Positions 33,864-43,421 are shown, counted from the first letter of the stretch. The stretch is DNA of 64,000 nucleotides from Actinoplanes teichomyceticus ATCC 31121 (GCF_003711105.1 NZ_CP023865.1:2020001-2084000); one strand, 5' to 3'. A program made the numbers and translations. Notes: generated from the sequence alone by a model not told the origin.

Positions 33864-35093
33864 ATGGCGGCCACGGACATCGCCGGCCACACGCTCGAAC
33901 AGGAACGCCTCGCCGCCCTGCACGGCTACGAGGTGCTGGACACCCCGGCGGAGAGCGACTTCGACGACATCGTCGCGCTCGCCGCGCAGCTGTGCGACAA
34001 GCCGATCGCCATGATCAGCCTGCTCGACGAGAACCGCCAGTGGTTCAAGGCGCGGATCGGCGTGGACCGGTGCGAGAGCGCCCGGCAGGGCTCGATCTGC
34101 ACGTACGCCATGCACGGCGACGGCCTGCTGCAGATCCCGGACGCCCGCGACGATCCCCGCTTCGCCGGCGGCGCGACCGTCACCGGCCCGCCGTACATCC
34201 GCTTCTACGCCGGGGCGCCGCTGATCACCCCGCAGGGCCGGCCGCTGGGCACCCTCTGCGTCGCCGCGCCGGAGCCGGGCGCGCTCACCGCGGCCCAGCA
34301 GCGCGGCCTGCTGGCCCTGGCCCGGCACGTGGTCAACCACCTGGAGCTGCGCAAGTACGCCCGGGAGAGACACGACATCCAGGTTCGGCTGCGCGACGCC
34401 GAGCGGATCAAGGACGAGTTCATCGCCCGGGTCAACCACGAGCTGCGTACCCCGCTCACCTCGATCCACGGCTACCTGGAGATGCTCGGCGACCCGGCGC
34501 TGCCGTCCGACGCCCGCGACGGCTTCCTGCAGCGGGTGCAGCGCAACTCCGACCGGCTGCTCTCGGTGGTCGACGACATGCTGCTGGCCGCGCAGGTCAG
34601 CGCCGGCAGCCGGGACTTCGTCCGGACCCCGGCCGACCTGGCCGCGCTGGCCCGCGCCGCGGTCGCCGGGAACCGGCCGCTGGCCGAGGCGAAGGGGCTG
34701 ACCATGGTCGCGGAGGCGGAAGAGCCGGTCTTCGCCGACGTCGACGCGGGGCGGATGGGCCAGGCCCTGGAACGGCTGATCCTCAACGCGGTCAAGTTCA
34801 CCGAACGGGGCACGATCACGGTGACCGCGACCGAGCGGGCCGGGACGGCGGTGCTGCGGGTGCGCGACACCGGGATCGGGATCAGCCGCCAGGACCAGTT
34901 CCGGGTGCTCGCGCCGTTCCGCCGCGCCGCCGACGCCGAGCGGGCCGAGGTGCCGGGGATCGGGCTGGGCCTGAGCATCGTCAAGGCGATCGCCGAGGGG
35001 CACGACGGGACGGTGCGCATCGAGAGCACCCCGGGCGAGGGCAGCACGGTGGCCATCGAGGTGCCGCTCGCCGGGCCGTACCCGCCCGGCTGA
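33864..35093 (+). CDS. GAF-domain sensor histidine kinase
   Basis: A 409-residue soluble kinase. GAF domain (about 10-165) of the type starting LEQERLAALHGYEVLDTPAESDFDDIVALAA, with CTYAMHGDGLLQIPDARDDPRF and FYAGAPLITPQGRPLGTLCV. Phospho-acceptor His in FIARVNHELRTPLTSIHGY; ATPase domain with VRDTGIGIS and GIGLGLSIVKAIAEGH. ATG after a GAAGGAGG ribosome-binding site. No cognate response regulator is in the window. It converges on the PEP-mutase-like gene. Confidence 0.92.
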   Translation: MAATDIAGHTLEQERLAALHGYEVLDTPAESDFDDIVALAAQLCDKPIAMISLLDENRQWFKARIGVDRCESARQGSICTYAMHGDGLLQIPDARDDPRFAGGATVTGPPYIRFYAGAPLITPQGRPLGTLCVAAPEPGALTAAQQRGLLALARHVVNHLELRKYARERHDIQVRLRDAERIKDEFIARVNHELRTPLTSIHGYLEMLGDPALPSDARDGFLQRVQRNSDRLLSVVDDMLLAAQVSAGSRDFVRTPADLAALARAAVAGNRPLAEAKGLTMVAEAEEPVFADVDAGRMGQALERLILNAVKFTERGTITVTATERAGTAVLRVRDTGIGISRQDQFRVLAPFRRAADAERAEVPGIGLGLSIVKAIAEGHDGTVRIESTPGEGSTVAIEVPLAGPYPPG

Positions 35094-35107
35094 ACGCCCC
35101 GGACCGG

Positions 35108-35905
35108 TCACCCGGCGGCGAACGCCGCCTCGATCTCCGCGCCGCGCAGCGCGCGGTCGCGGAACGACGTGGTCCCGGTGGTGAGCAGCTCGCGGGCCGC
35201 GTCGCGCAGGGCGCCGTAGGCGGCCCAGGCCAGCGACCCGCCGGTGGAGACCCGCCGGACACCCAGCGCGGCCAGTTCCGGCACGGCCGGGGCGCCCGCC
35301 ACGGCCAGCACGTTCACCGGCGCGGGCACCTCGGCGACCACCCGGGCGATGTCCGCCGCGGCCCGCAGGCCCGGCGCGTACACCACGTCCGCGCCGGCCT
35401 CCCGGTAGGCCCGCAGCCGGGCCACCGTGTCGTCGAGATCGTCGTGCCCGTAGAGGTGGTTCTCCGCGCGGGCGGTCAGCACGATGCCGTACCGGGCGCA
35501 GGCCCGCGCCGCCGCGGCCACCCGCTCCGCCCCGACCTGCGGGGTCTCGATCCGGCCGGTCGCCGGGTCGTAGTCCTCGATCGAGATGCCGGCCGCGCCG
35601 GCCGCGGCCAGCAGCTCCACCGTCTCGGCGACCCCGGCCGCGGTGTCGGCGAAGCAGCGCTCGGCGTCCACGTTCAGCGGCAGCTCGACCGCGGCGCTGA
35701 GCGCGGCCACGTGCGCCACCAGCTCGTCCCGGGTGACGTGCTGGTCCGGCTTGCCGAGCGTGGCCGCGAAGCCGGACGACGTGGTGGCCAGCGCGGCGAA
35801 GCCCAGGCCGGCCAGCAGCCGGGCCGACCCGGCGTCCCACGGGTTCGGCATGACGAACGTCCCCGCCTCGTGCAATTCCCGGAATCGTGCCCGCGCAGCA
35901 GTCAT
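35108..35905 (-). CDS. Isocitrate lyase/PEP mutase family enzyme
   Basis: A 265-residue TIM-barrel enzyme. It opens ARFRELHEAGTFVMPNPWDAGSARLLAGLGF and keeps PLNVDAERCF and AAGISIEDYDPATGR, metal-binding acidic positions, and LTARAENHLYGHDDLDDTVARL. Members cleave or form C-C or C-P bonds (oxaloacetate decarboxylase, methylisocitrate lyase, PEP mutase). The short form and the lack of a KKCGH motif argue against true isocitrate lyase; the reaction cannot be fixed from sequence. Monocistronic. Confidence 0.85.
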   Translation of the reverse strand: MTAARARFRELHEAGTFVMPNPWDAGSARLLAGLGFAALATTSSGFAATLGKPDQHVTRDELVAHVAALSAAVELPLNVDAERCFADTAAGVAETVELLAAAGAAGISIEDYDPATGRIETPQVGAERVAAAARACARYGIVLTARAENHLYGHDDLDDTVARLRAYREAGADVVYAPGLRAAADIARVVAEVPAPVNVLAVAGAPAVPELAALGVRRVSTGGSLAWAAYGALRDAARELLTTGTTSFRDRALRGAEIEAAFAAG

Positions 35906-35942
35906 GATCCGACCCTAGACGGTCGGCCCGGGACGCCGCCGG

Positions 35943-36449
35943 TCACGCGCCGGTGACCCGCGACGTGAACGCGGCCAGCTTCGCCAGCGCCCGGTCGATC
36001 CTCTCGGTCAGGGTCAGCGTCTCCTCGAAGCGCACCAGCCGCATCCTCGGCCGCCGCTTGCCGCGCAGATACAGCGAGCAGGCCAGGTCCGCGCACAGGT
36101 ACTCGCCGACCGAGTTGCCGTTGCGGCCGGCCGCGCCGGCCAGCGGGGCGGTGAACAGGCTGACGCCGCCGGCCGCGTGGTCGGTCAGGCACACCTGGCA
36201 CATGCTGGAGCGGGCCGCGCTCGTCGCGCCGCCGCGTTCCGCCTTGCGCAGCAGCAGCGCCACCGGGCCGGCCGGGCCGGGCGTCACGATCGCCGCGCGC
36301 TGCGGGGCGGACGGGTCGATCCACCCGAGGAAGTCCAGGTCGGCCCACGGGGTGTCGCGGAAGTCGGGGGGCAGCTTGATCCGCGCTGCCTCACCCTTGC
36401 TGCAGTTGACGAACGAGGCGCGGATCTCCGCCTCGCTGATCGGGTCCAT
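35943..36449 (-). CDS. FBP/FusB-like elongation factor G-binding protein
   Basis: A 168-residue protein. The N-terminal part starts MDPISEAEIRASFVNCSKGEAARIKLP, and the C-terminal part carries a four-Cys zinc finger, MCQVCLTDH and YLCADLACSLYLRGKRRPRMR. This is the FBP family (treble-clef zinc finger), related to FusB, which binds EF-G and frees it from fusidic-acid-stalled ribosomes. Chromosomal actinobacterial members have no proven role in resistance. It lies 34 bp after the large kinase gene on the same strand, so co-transcription is possible. Confidence 0.85.
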   Translation of the reverse strand: MDPISEAEIRASFVNCSKGEAARIKLPPDFRDTPWADLDFLGWIDPSAPQRAAIVTPGPAGPVALLLRKAERGGATSAARSSMCQVCLTDHAAGGVSLFTAPLAGAAGRNGNSVGEYLCADLACSLYLRGKRRPRMRLVRFEETLTLTERIDRALAKLAAFTSRVTGA

Positions 36450-36483
36450 GGGGTCGGACCCTGGCACATCCGGCCCGCGGACG

Positions 36484-38820
36484 TCACCCGATTTCCAGGC
36501 GCAGGGCGAACACGCTGCCGGTCGGCTCGGCCGGCCGGTACGCCACCCGCCCGCCGTTCGCCCGCGCCAGGCTGACCACGATGTGCAGGCCCAGCCCGTG
36601 CCCCTCGGCGGCGGCGTCCGCGGCCCGGGTGTACCGCTCGAACAGGTGCGCCCGCAGCTGTTCGGGGACCCCGGGGCCCTCGTCGTGCACACCGATCTCC
36701 ACCTCGCGGCCCTCGACCGCGACGGTCACCGCGGTGGCGCCGCCACCGTACTTGCGGGCGTTGGTCAGGAAGTTCACCACGATCTGGCGCAGATGGGCCG
36801 GGTTGGCCAGCACCGTCACCCCGGGCGGGCAGCTGATCGGCACCGTGGTGTCGGCCGCGTCCGCCGCGTCGCGCAGCGCCGCCGCCAGCGCGACCGGCTG
36901 GCGTACGGTGGTCAGCTCGCCGGCGTCCAGCTGGCACATCGCCAGCACGTTGTGCCGCAGCTCGTCGATCCGGTGGCCGGCGGCGACGATGCGGGCGGTG
37001 AGCGTGCCCAGCGGCTCGGGCAGCTCGGCCTCGCACAGCATCTCGCCGAAGCCCAGGATGGCGGTCAGCGGGGTGCCGATGTCGTGCGACAGCATCCCCA
37101 TCAGGTCCAGTTTGAGCTGGTTCGCGCGGTGCAGCTGCGCGTTGCGCTCGGCCAGCACGGTCACCGCGGCGTCCCGCTCGCGCCGCGCCCGGACCTGCTC
37201 GGTGATGTCCTGGACCACGCCGATCAGGTGCTGCGGGTGGCCGTCGGCGTCGCGGATCAGGCGCACCCCGGTCTGCACGTCCACCACGTGACCGTCGGCG
37301 TGCACCAGGCGCTTGGTCCGCTCGTACGCGTCGCCCTCCCCGGCGAACAGCCCGGCCAGCGCCTCGGTGTCGCCGGCGCGGTCCTCCGGGTGGGTGAGCA
37401 GGACCACGCCGTACCCGCGCAGCTCGGCGGCCGACCGGCCGACCATCCGCGCGTACGCGTCGTTGACGTGCAGGATGTCGCCGTCCAGCCCGACGATCAC
37501 CTGCCCGATCGTGGACTGGTGGAACTGCACCCGGAAACGCCGCTCGCTCTGCTCGCGGGCCAGCTCGGCCCGCCGGCGGTCGGTGATGTCGGTGTTCGTC
37601 TCGATGATCTCGTAGCCGGTCCCGTCCGCCGACGGGCGCGACACGTGCCGGCTGAGCGCCACCACGACCTGCCCGTCGGAGCGCCGGTGCACCAGCTCAC
37701 CCTCCCAGGAACCGGTCTCCTGGAGGGCCCGCTCCACCTCGGGCAGCGGCTTGGGGAAGGCGGTGGACAGCAGCCGGTGGATGTTGCGCCCGGTCACCGC
37801 GCCGGCCGGCCAGCCGTACATCCGCTCCGCGCCCCGGTTCCAGAACCGGATCGTCCCGTCCGGGTCCCGGACGATGATCGCCGCCGGCGCGGCGTCGATC
37901 AGCTCGGCCTGCCGCCTCAGCTGTTCCTCGGCGGCCCGCCGGGCGCTGATGTCGTGCAGGAACGCGTGGAAGACCGGCCGGCCCCCGGCCGTGTCGGTGG
38001 CCTGCAGGGTCAACTCGACCGGGAAGTCCCGCCCGCGGCGGTCCACCGCGGGCAGCTCCAGCCGGGTGCCGGCCAGCCGGGACGTCCCGGAGTTACGCAC
38101 CCGCTCCAGCCCGCGCCGGTGCGCGTCGCGGTGCTGTTCGGGCACGACCAGCCGGCTCAGGTCCACGCCCACGGCCTCGTCCCGGGACCAGCCGAACAGC
38201 TGCTCGGCGGCCGGGTTCCACTCCAGCACCCGGCCGTCGGCGTCGATCGAGACGTACGCGTCCTGGGAGACCTCCAGGATCCGGCGTACCAGCGCGGACG
38301 TCGCCTCGGCGTGCTGCGCCGCCCGGACCAGCTGAATCTCCGAGGCGACCGCCGCGGCCAGGTCCTCCAGGATCGCCAGCTCCTGCTCCGACCAGGAGCG
38401 CGGCGCGCTGTCGATGGCGCAGAACGCGCCGAGCACCCGCCCGTCGACCCGGATCGGCATCCCGGCGTAGGCGATCACCCCGATCTCGTCGATCGCCCGG
38501 TTGTCCCGCACCAGCGGGTTCGTCCGGGCGTCGGTGACCACCAGGGGCTGGTCGCCGTCCACGACGTGCTGGCAGAACGAGTGGGTCATCGGGGTCTGCC
38601 CGAGCTCGGCCCAGCGCTGCGGCAACCCGAGCTGGCTGGCGAACACCTGCCGGTCGTCGAGCACCAGCGACACCAGCGCGGTGGGCACCCCGAGCAGGCG
38701 CGCGGCCAGCCGAGTCAGCCGGCGTAGGCCGGGCGCCTCCTCGGCGTCCAGCAGGCCGGTCGCCCGTACCGCCGCGAGCCGTTCCGGGTTGTCCACCGGC
38801 CTCTGCAGGAGCACTGCCAT
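36484..38820 (-). CDS. GAF-PAS-PAS-PAS sensor histidine kinase
   Basis: A 778-residue soluble sensor. GAF domain (about 10-165: LRRLTRLAARLLGVPTALVSLV, SFCQHVVDGDQPLVVTDARTNPLV); three PAS domains (about 180-300, 305-425 and 430-550: YVSIDADGRVLEWNPAAEQLFGW, IIVRDPDGTIRFWNRGAERMYGW, VIVGLDGDILHVNDAYARMVG); HisKA with MLSHDIGTPLTAILGF; HATPase ending EGHGLGLHIVVSLARANGG. The repeated PAS modules suggest redox or ligand sensing. No response regulator is nearby. Single plausible start at MAVLLQRPVD. Confidence 0.92.
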   Translation of the reverse strand: MAVLLQRPVDNPERLAAVRATGLLDAEEAPGLRRLTRLAARLLGVPTALVSLVLDDRQVFASQLGLPQRWAELGQTPMTHSFCQHVVDGDQPLVVTDARTNPLVRDNRAIDEIGVIAYAGMPIRVDGRVLGAFCAIDSAPRSWSEQELAILEDLAAAVASEIQLVRAAQHAEATSALVRRILEVSQDAYVSIDADGRVLEWNPAAEQLFGWSRDEAVGVDLSRLVVPEQHRDAHRRGLERVRNSGTSRLAGTRLELPAVDRRGRDFPVELTLQATDTAGGRPVFHAFLHDISARRAAEEQLRRQAELIDAAPAAIIVRDPDGTIRFWNRGAERMYGWPAGAVTGRNIHRLLSTAFPKPLPEVERALQETGSWEGELVHRRSDGQVVVALSRHVSRPSADGTGYEIIETNTDITDRRRAELAREQSERRFRVQFHQSTIGQVIVGLDGDILHVNDAYARMVGRSAAELRGYGVVLLTHPEDRAGDTEALAGLFAGEGDAYERTKRLVHADGHVVDVQTGVRLIRDADGHPQHLIGVVQDITEQVRARRERDAAVTVLAERNAQLHRANQLKLDLMGMLSHDIGTPLTAILGFGEMLCEAELPEPLGTLTARIVAAGHRIDELRHNVLAMCQLDAGELTTVRQPVALAAALRDAADAADTTVPISCPPGVTVLANPAHLRQIVVNFLTNARKYGGGATAVTVAVEGREVEIGVHDEGPGVPEQLRAHLFERYTRAADAAAEGHGLGLHIVVSLARANGGRVAYRPAEPTGSVFALRLEIG

Positions 38821-38965
38821 GTTCGGTTGATCGGCACCGGGTGCCGATACTTGAGCGGCGCGGCCCGGCCGAACCCGGCGGGCGCCCGGCCGGGTGCCCG
38901 CCGGTCGGGCGGACCGGTCCCGGCCCGCTGATCGGGGGCGGCGTGCCGGTCCGGTGCACCCGCGG

Positions 38966-39544
38966 TCAGGGCACCGCGCCGAGCAGGGTCAGGACGTCGG
39001 TGAACATCGTGGTGGTGGCGGTCAGGTCGAGGTGCTCGGCGAGCCAGCCGCGGTGACGCACCCCCTGCAGCACGGCGACCATGGTGGTCCGCACGGTGCG
39101 CAGGGTGGCCGGCGAGAGCAGCACCGCCGAGGTGCCGTCGGCGTGCGCCGCGCGCTGCGCGGCACCCAGGGCGACCAGCGCGGCCGCCGAGCCGTTCAGG
39201 ATCTGGGCGACGTGCAGGCGGTCCCGGTCGAGGTTGAAGGCGGCCACGTGGACGGCCAGCCCGAGCGCCGCCAGCAGCCGCCCGGTCTCGTCGCCGCTGA
39301 GCACGGCCGGCATGGTCGCCGCATCGTCCTCGGCCGCGGTGGCGGCGTCGCCGAACCCGGCCACCAGCTCGGCCGCGACCTCGGGCGGCACCCGCAGCTC
39401 GGGGAGCGCGACGTCCGGGAACCGCTGGCGCAGCTCGGCCTCGACCGCGTCGCGGATGACGTAGCCGGGGACCACCCGGTGGTGCTCGGCGAGTCGGCGC
39501 ATGATCACCGTGACCACGTCGTCGGGGGTCATCGGCCGCTCCAT
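38966..39544 (-). CDS. Unrecognised alpha-helical protein
   Basis: A 192-residue protein I do not recognise. It is Ala/Leu/Val-rich and predominantly helical in appearance: MTPDDVVTVIMRRLAEHHRVVPGYVIRDAVEAELRQRFPDV at the N-terminus and LRTVRTTMVAVLQGVRHRGWLAEHLDLTATTTMFTDVLTLLGAVP at the C-terminus. No signal peptide or membrane helix. ATG at 39544 or 39532 (MTPDD) are both possible. Monocistronic, divergent from the encapsulin operon, so a role as its regulator is conceivable but unsupported. Confidence 0.6.
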   Translation of the reverse strand: MERPMTPDDVVTVIMRRLAEHHRVVPGYVIRDAVEAELRQRFPDVALPELRVPPEVAAELVAGFGDAATAAEDDAATMPAVLSGDETGRLLAALGLAVHVAAFNLDRDRLHVAQILNGSAAALVALGAAQRAAHADGTSAVLLSPATLRTVRTTMVAVLQGVRHRGWLAEHLDLTATTTMFTDVLTLLGAVP

Positions 39545-39866
39545 CCGCCTACCGTATCCGCCGGTCCGGTCGGTGGACGGCGGGCAGCGTGACCCCGGCG
39601 GTGCCGCCGGGTGGTCGCCCGGTGGGCCGCCGGCCGCGCGGTGGGCCGTCCGCCGCGTCGTTGACAGCCTGACCATCGGCCCGGCCCGGGGTTTGCTGAG
39701 GCACGGCGGGCGGGGGATCGCCGGGGCCCGATGCCGGCGATGGGCGCGCCTGTCGGCGCAGGTCACAGCATGTTCCTAGATTCCGCGAAACCCGACAAAA
39801 CAGTCGGATATGCGATAGAACGGCCGTAAGTCCGCATGAGGAAGACCGACGAACGGGGTACGAGCG
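39545..39866. other. Divergent promoter region of the encapsulin operon
   Basis: About 320 bp. The left two thirds are GC-rich with TTGACA at about 39660. The last 100 bp are AT-richer, with a small stem CCGAC-AAAACA-GTCGG at 39790-39805 followed by GATATGCGATAGAAC, a possible promoter. No gene seen. Confidence 0.4.
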
Positions 39867-41276
39867 GTGGCCACTCCGACACACGTGGAGATGCGCGAGG
39901 AAGAGCGGGAGCGGCAGCGCCAGAGCCTCAGCACGGCGGCGGCCCGGAACCTGACCACCACCACCAAGACGCCTCCGCAGATGCAGGAGATCACCTCCCG
40001 GTGGCTGCTGCGCAAGCTGCCCTGGGTGCAGGTGTCCGGCGGGGCGTACCGGGTCAACCGGCGCAGGACCTACCGGATCGGCGACGGCCTGCTCAGCTTC
40101 ACCACCGTCGGCGCCCAGGTGCGCGTGGTGCCCGGCGAGCTGCGGGAGCTCTCCGTGCTCAGCGAGTTCGAGGACGCCGACGTGCTGGCCGCCATCGCGG
40201 ACAAGTTCGTGCAGCAGGAGTACCAGCCGGGCCAGGTGATCGTGGAGTTCGGCTCGGTCGCCGACCACCTCTACCTGATCGCGCACGGCAAGGTGAACAA
40301 GGTCGGCGTCGGCGACTACGGCGACCCGGTCAACCTGGGCGTGCTGGCCGACGGCGAGGCGTTCGGCGAGCAGTCGCTCATCGAGGGCGAGCGGATCTGG
40401 GGCTACACCGCCAAGGCGATGACCGCGGTCACCCTGCTGAGCATCCCCCGTGCCGCGTTCACCCAGCTGCTCGACCAGAACGACCACCTGCGCTCGCACG
40501 TGGAACGCTTCCGGGCCAAGAACCGCCGCCCGCAGAACAAGCACGGCGAGGCGGCCATCGCGATCAGCGCCGGCCACTCCGACGAGCCGGTCCTGCCCGG
40601 CACGTACGTCGACTACGAGCTGAGCCCGCCCGAGTACGAGCTGAGCGTCGCCCAGACCGTCCTGCGCGTGCACACCCGCGTCGCCGACCTCTACAACGAC
40701 CCGATGAACCAGCTCGAACAGCAGCTGCGCCTGACCGTCGAGGCGCTGCGCGAGCGCCAGGAGTACGAGATGATCAACAACCGCGACTTCGGCCTGCTGC
40801 ACAGCGCCGACCTGAGGCAGCGCATCCACACCCGGGGCGGCCCGCCCACCCCGGACGACCTCGACGAGCTGCTCAGCATGCGGCGCAGCACACGGATCTT
40901 CCTGGCCCACCCGCAGGCCATCGCGGCGTTCGGCCGGGAGTGCACCAAGCGCGGCATCTACCCGCCGATGGTGGAGGTGGACGGGCACAGCATGACGGCC
41001 TGGCGCGGTGTGCCGATCCTGCCCAGCAGCAAGATACCGATCACCGAGACGCACACCACCTCGATCCTGGCGATGCGTACCGGCGAGTCCGACCAGGGCG
41101 TGGTCGGGCTGCACCAGACCGGCATCCCGGACGAGTACCAGCCCAGCCTCTCCGTGCGATTCATGGGGATCAACGAGCAGGCGGTGATGTCCTACCTGGT
41201 CAGCGCGTACTACTCGGTCGCCGTGCTGGTGCCGGACGCGCTGGGCATCCTGGACCACGTCGAGCTGTCGCACTGA
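39867..41276 (+). CDS. Family 2B encapsulin shell protein with cyclic-nucleotide-binding domain
   Basis: A 469-residue HK97-fold shell protein that self-assembles into a protein nanocompartment. The encapsulin core is split by an inserted cNMP-binding domain (about residues 95-215: [60 protein letters not shown]), diagnostic of family 2B. The remaining core includes [30 protein letters not shown] and [17 protein letters not shown] start. Its stop shares a base with the start of the terpene synthase gene, the known cargo of such shells. In other actinomycetes and cyanobacteria this trio makes 2-methylisoborneol. Confidence 0.95.
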   Translation: MATPTHVEMREEERERQRQSLSTAAARNLTTTTKTPPQMQEITSRWLLRKLPWVQVSGGAYRVNRRRTYRIGDGLLSFTTVGAQVRVVPGELRELSVLSEFEDADVLAAIADKFVQQEYQPGQVIVEFGSVADHLYLIAHGKVNKVGVGDYGDPVNLGVLADGEAFGEQSLIEGERIWGYTAKAMTAVTLLSIPRAAFTQLLDQNDHLRSHVERFRAKNRRPQNKHGEAAIAISAGHSDEPVLPGTYVDYELSPPEYELSVAQTVLRVHTRVADLYNDPMNQLEQQLRLTVEALRERQEYEMINNRDFGLLHSADLRQRIHTRGGPPTPDDLDELLSMRRSTRIFLAHPQAIAAFGRECTKRGIYPPMVEVDGHSMTAWRGVPILPSSKIPITETHTTSILAMRTGESDQGVVGLHQTGIPDEYQPSLSVRFMGINEQAVMSYLVSAYYSVAVLVPDALGILDHVELSH

Positions 41277-42517
41277 TGCCGCTCGCACCCGATCTCGGCC
41301 GGGAGATCCTGCGCGACCTCACCGGGGCGCCGCCCGGCGATCTCGAGGCGGTGCTCGCCGCCGTACCGGCGGGTTTCGCCGCGCGGACCGGCCCCGGCGC
41401 CGTGCCGGGGATCGCTCTCGCCCCGACCGGCCTGGGCACCTCGGCCGCGCGCGCCTTCCGATCCCGGCCGGACGCGACGCCGCGTCCGGCCGCAGCGCAC
41501 CCGGCGTGGGGCGTGCCGCGACCGGCGCAGCCGTGGAGCGTGTCCCGGCCGGTGGCGCCGCGGCTGTTCTGCCCCGGCCCGCTGCGCGACGACCACGCGC
41601 TGGGCGAGCAGGTCAACGACGCCATCGTCGGGTGGGCCGAGCAGGTCGGCATCTACCGCGGCCGGCTGGACCGGCTGCGCGCGGCGAACTTCGGCCGGTT
41701 CATGATGCTCACCCACCCGGCCACCAGCGACCCGGACCGGTTGCTGGCCGCGGCCAAATGCGTGGTCGCCGAGTGGGCGGCGGACGACTACTACGTGGAC
41801 GAGGTGTCGCTGGGCGCCGACCCGTCGGTGGTCGGCTCCCGGCTGGCCAATCTGCACGCGCTGGTCGACCCGGCGCCGCTGCCCCACGGATACGCCGCCC
41901 AGCTGGCCGAGCACCACCGGCTCCGGCCGGTCTCGATGGCGTTCCGCGGCGCCGTCGAGCACCTGACCCGGTACGCGTCGGTGACCCAGCTGGCCCGCTT
42001 CCGCCACCAGATGGCGATCCTCTTCCTGGCCTGGACGCAGGAGGCCGACTGGCACGTCAACCGTCGCACCCCGCCGGTCTGGGAGTACCTGGTGCAGCGG
42101 CACCTCAACAGCTACCTGCCGCCGATGCTGCTGGTCGACGTGCTCGCCGGCTACGAGCTGCCGCCGCAGGAGTACGACCATCCGCGGGTGCGCCGGGCGT
42201 TCACCACCGCGGGCAGCGCGGCCGTGCTGGTCAACGACCTGTACTCGGCACGGAACGAGTCCGGCGCCGATCACAACCTGCCCAGCGTGCTGGTGGCCGG
42301 CGAGGGCCTGACGCCGCGCGAGGCGGTGCTGCGCACCGTGGAGATCCACAACGAGCTGATGCGGACCTTCGTGACCCTGGCCGCGGAACTCGCGGCGTCC
42401 GGCTCGCCGCCGCTGCGGCGCTTCCTCGCCGACACCTGGGCGTGGCTGGGCGGCAGCCGGGAGTGGCACGCCACCAGCGGCCGGTACCACCCGTCCGAGC
42501 AAGGGGAGAAATCATGA
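41276..42517 (+). CDS. 2-methylisoborneol synthase (terpene cyclase)
   Basis: A 413-residue class I terpene cyclase that converts 2-methyl-GPP to 2-methylisoborneol, the earthy odorant. Metal motifs: DDYYVDE at residues 170-176 and NDLYSARNE at 320-328 (NSE triad form). The first about 95 residues are Pro/Ala/Arg-rich and look disordered; in encapsulated homologues this extension targets the enzyme into the shell. Start overlaps the encapsulin stop; stop overlaps the methyltransferase start, so all three are co-translated. Confidence 0.95.
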   Translation: MPLAPDLGREILRDLTGAPPGDLEAVLAAVPAGFAARTGPGAVPGIALAPTGLGTSAARAFRSRPDATPRPAAAHPAWGVPRPAQPWSVSRPVAPRLFCPGPLRDDHALGEQVNDAIVGWAEQVGIYRGRLDRLRAANFGRFMMLTHPATSDPDRLLAAAKCVVAEWAADDYYVDEVSLGADPSVVGSRLANLHALVDPAPLPHGYAAQLAEHHRLRPVSMAFRGAVEHLTRYASVTQLARFRHQMAILFLAWTQEADWHVNRRTPPVWEYLVQRHLNSYLPPMLLVDVLAGYELPPQEYDHPRVRRAFTTAGSAAVLVNDLYSARNESGADHNLPSVLVAGEGLTPREAVLRTVEIHNELMRTFVTLAAELAASGSPPLRRFLADTWAWLGGSREWHATSGRYHPSEQGEKS

Positions 42518-43368
42518 GCACGACTGCCGTCTCGCCGCTGCGCACCGACTTCGAACGATCCGTGGCGGCCTACTGGAACACTCACCGCGCCGACCCGGTC
42601 AACCTGCGCCTCGGCGAGGTGGACGGCCTCTACCACCACCACTACGGGGTCGGCGAGCCCGATCCGGCCGTGCTCGACGGCCCGGCGCAGACCCGTGAGC
42701 AGCGGATCATCGCGGAGCTGCACCGGCTGGAGAACGCGCAGGCCGACCTGCTGCTCGACCACCTCGGGCCGGTCCAGCCGGGCGACGCGCTGCTGGACGG
42801 CGGCTCCGGCCGGGGCGGGACCAGCATGATGGCGCACGCCCGGTTCGGCTGCCGGGTCGACGGCGTGTCCATCTCCGAGTACCAGGTCGGCTTCGCCAAC
42901 GAGCAGGCGGTCCGGCGCGGCGTCGCCGGCATGGTCCGGTTCCACTTCCGCAACATGCTGGACTCCGGGTTCGCGACCGGGTCCCGGCGGGCGGTCTGGA
43001 CCAACGAGACGACGATGTACGTCGACCTGTTCGAGCTGTACGCCGAGGTCGCCCGGCTGCTGCCCTTCGGCGGCCGCTACGTGTGCATCACCGGCTGCGC
43101 CAACGACGCGACCGGCCGGCGCTCCAAATCGGTCAGCCGGATCAACGAGCACTACACCTGCGACATCCACCCCCGCAGCGACTACTTCAAGGCGCTCGCC
43201 GCGCACGACCTGGTCCCGATCACCGTGGTCGACCTGACCGCGGCGACCATCCCGTACTGGGAGCTGCGCGCCGAGTCCGAAGTGGCCACCGGGATCGAGG
43301 AGGCGTTCCTCACGGCGTACCGGGAGGGCAGTTTCCACTACCTCCTGATCGCCGCCGACCGGGTCTGA
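42514..43368 (+). CDS. Geranyl diphosphate 2-C-methyltransferase
   Basis: A 284-residue SAM-dependent methyltransferase that makes 2-methyl-GPP for the adjacent cyclase. Motif I is LLDGGSGRGGTSMMAHARFGCRVDGVSISEYQVGFA; aromatic N-terminal segments VAAYWNTHRADPVNLRLGEVDGLYHHHYG match the family. Catalytic Glu expected in VWTNETTMYVD. Follows the cyclase with a four-base overlap and AAGGGGAG ribosome-binding site. An intrinsic terminator follows, so the operon is exactly three genes. Confidence 0.95.
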   Translation: MSTTAVSPLRTDFERSVAAYWNTHRADPVNLRLGEVDGLYHHHYGVGEPDPAVLDGPAQTREQRIIAELHRLENAQADLLLDHLGPVQPGDALLDGGSGRGGTSMMAHARFGCRVDGVSISEYQVGFANEQAVRRGVAGMVRFHFRNMLDSGFATGSRRAVWTNETTMYVDLFELYAEVARLLPFGGRYVCITGCANDATGRRSKSVSRINEHYTCDIHPRSDYFKALAAHDLVPITVVDLTAATIPYWELRAESEVATGIEEAFLTAYREGSFHYLLIAADRV

Positions 43369-43385
43369 CCACCCCGGCCGGTTGG

Positions 43386-43421
43386 CCGCCGCCGGGGGCG
43401 ACGCCCCCGGCGGCGGTTTTT
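43386..43421 (+). terminator. Intrinsic terminator of the 2-methylisoborneol operon
   Basis: Perfect 14-bp stem (CCGCCGCCGGGGGC, 43386-43399, and its complement 43403-43416), GAC loop, then TTTTT at 43417-43421. The best terminator in the window, 17 bp after the methyltransferase stop. Confidence 0.92.

Noticed and set aside
39836..42517. 893-codon plus-strand frame that ends in the terpene synthase
   Set aside because: Its first half is an out-of-frame reading of the encapsulin gene; only the part from 41276 codes for protein.
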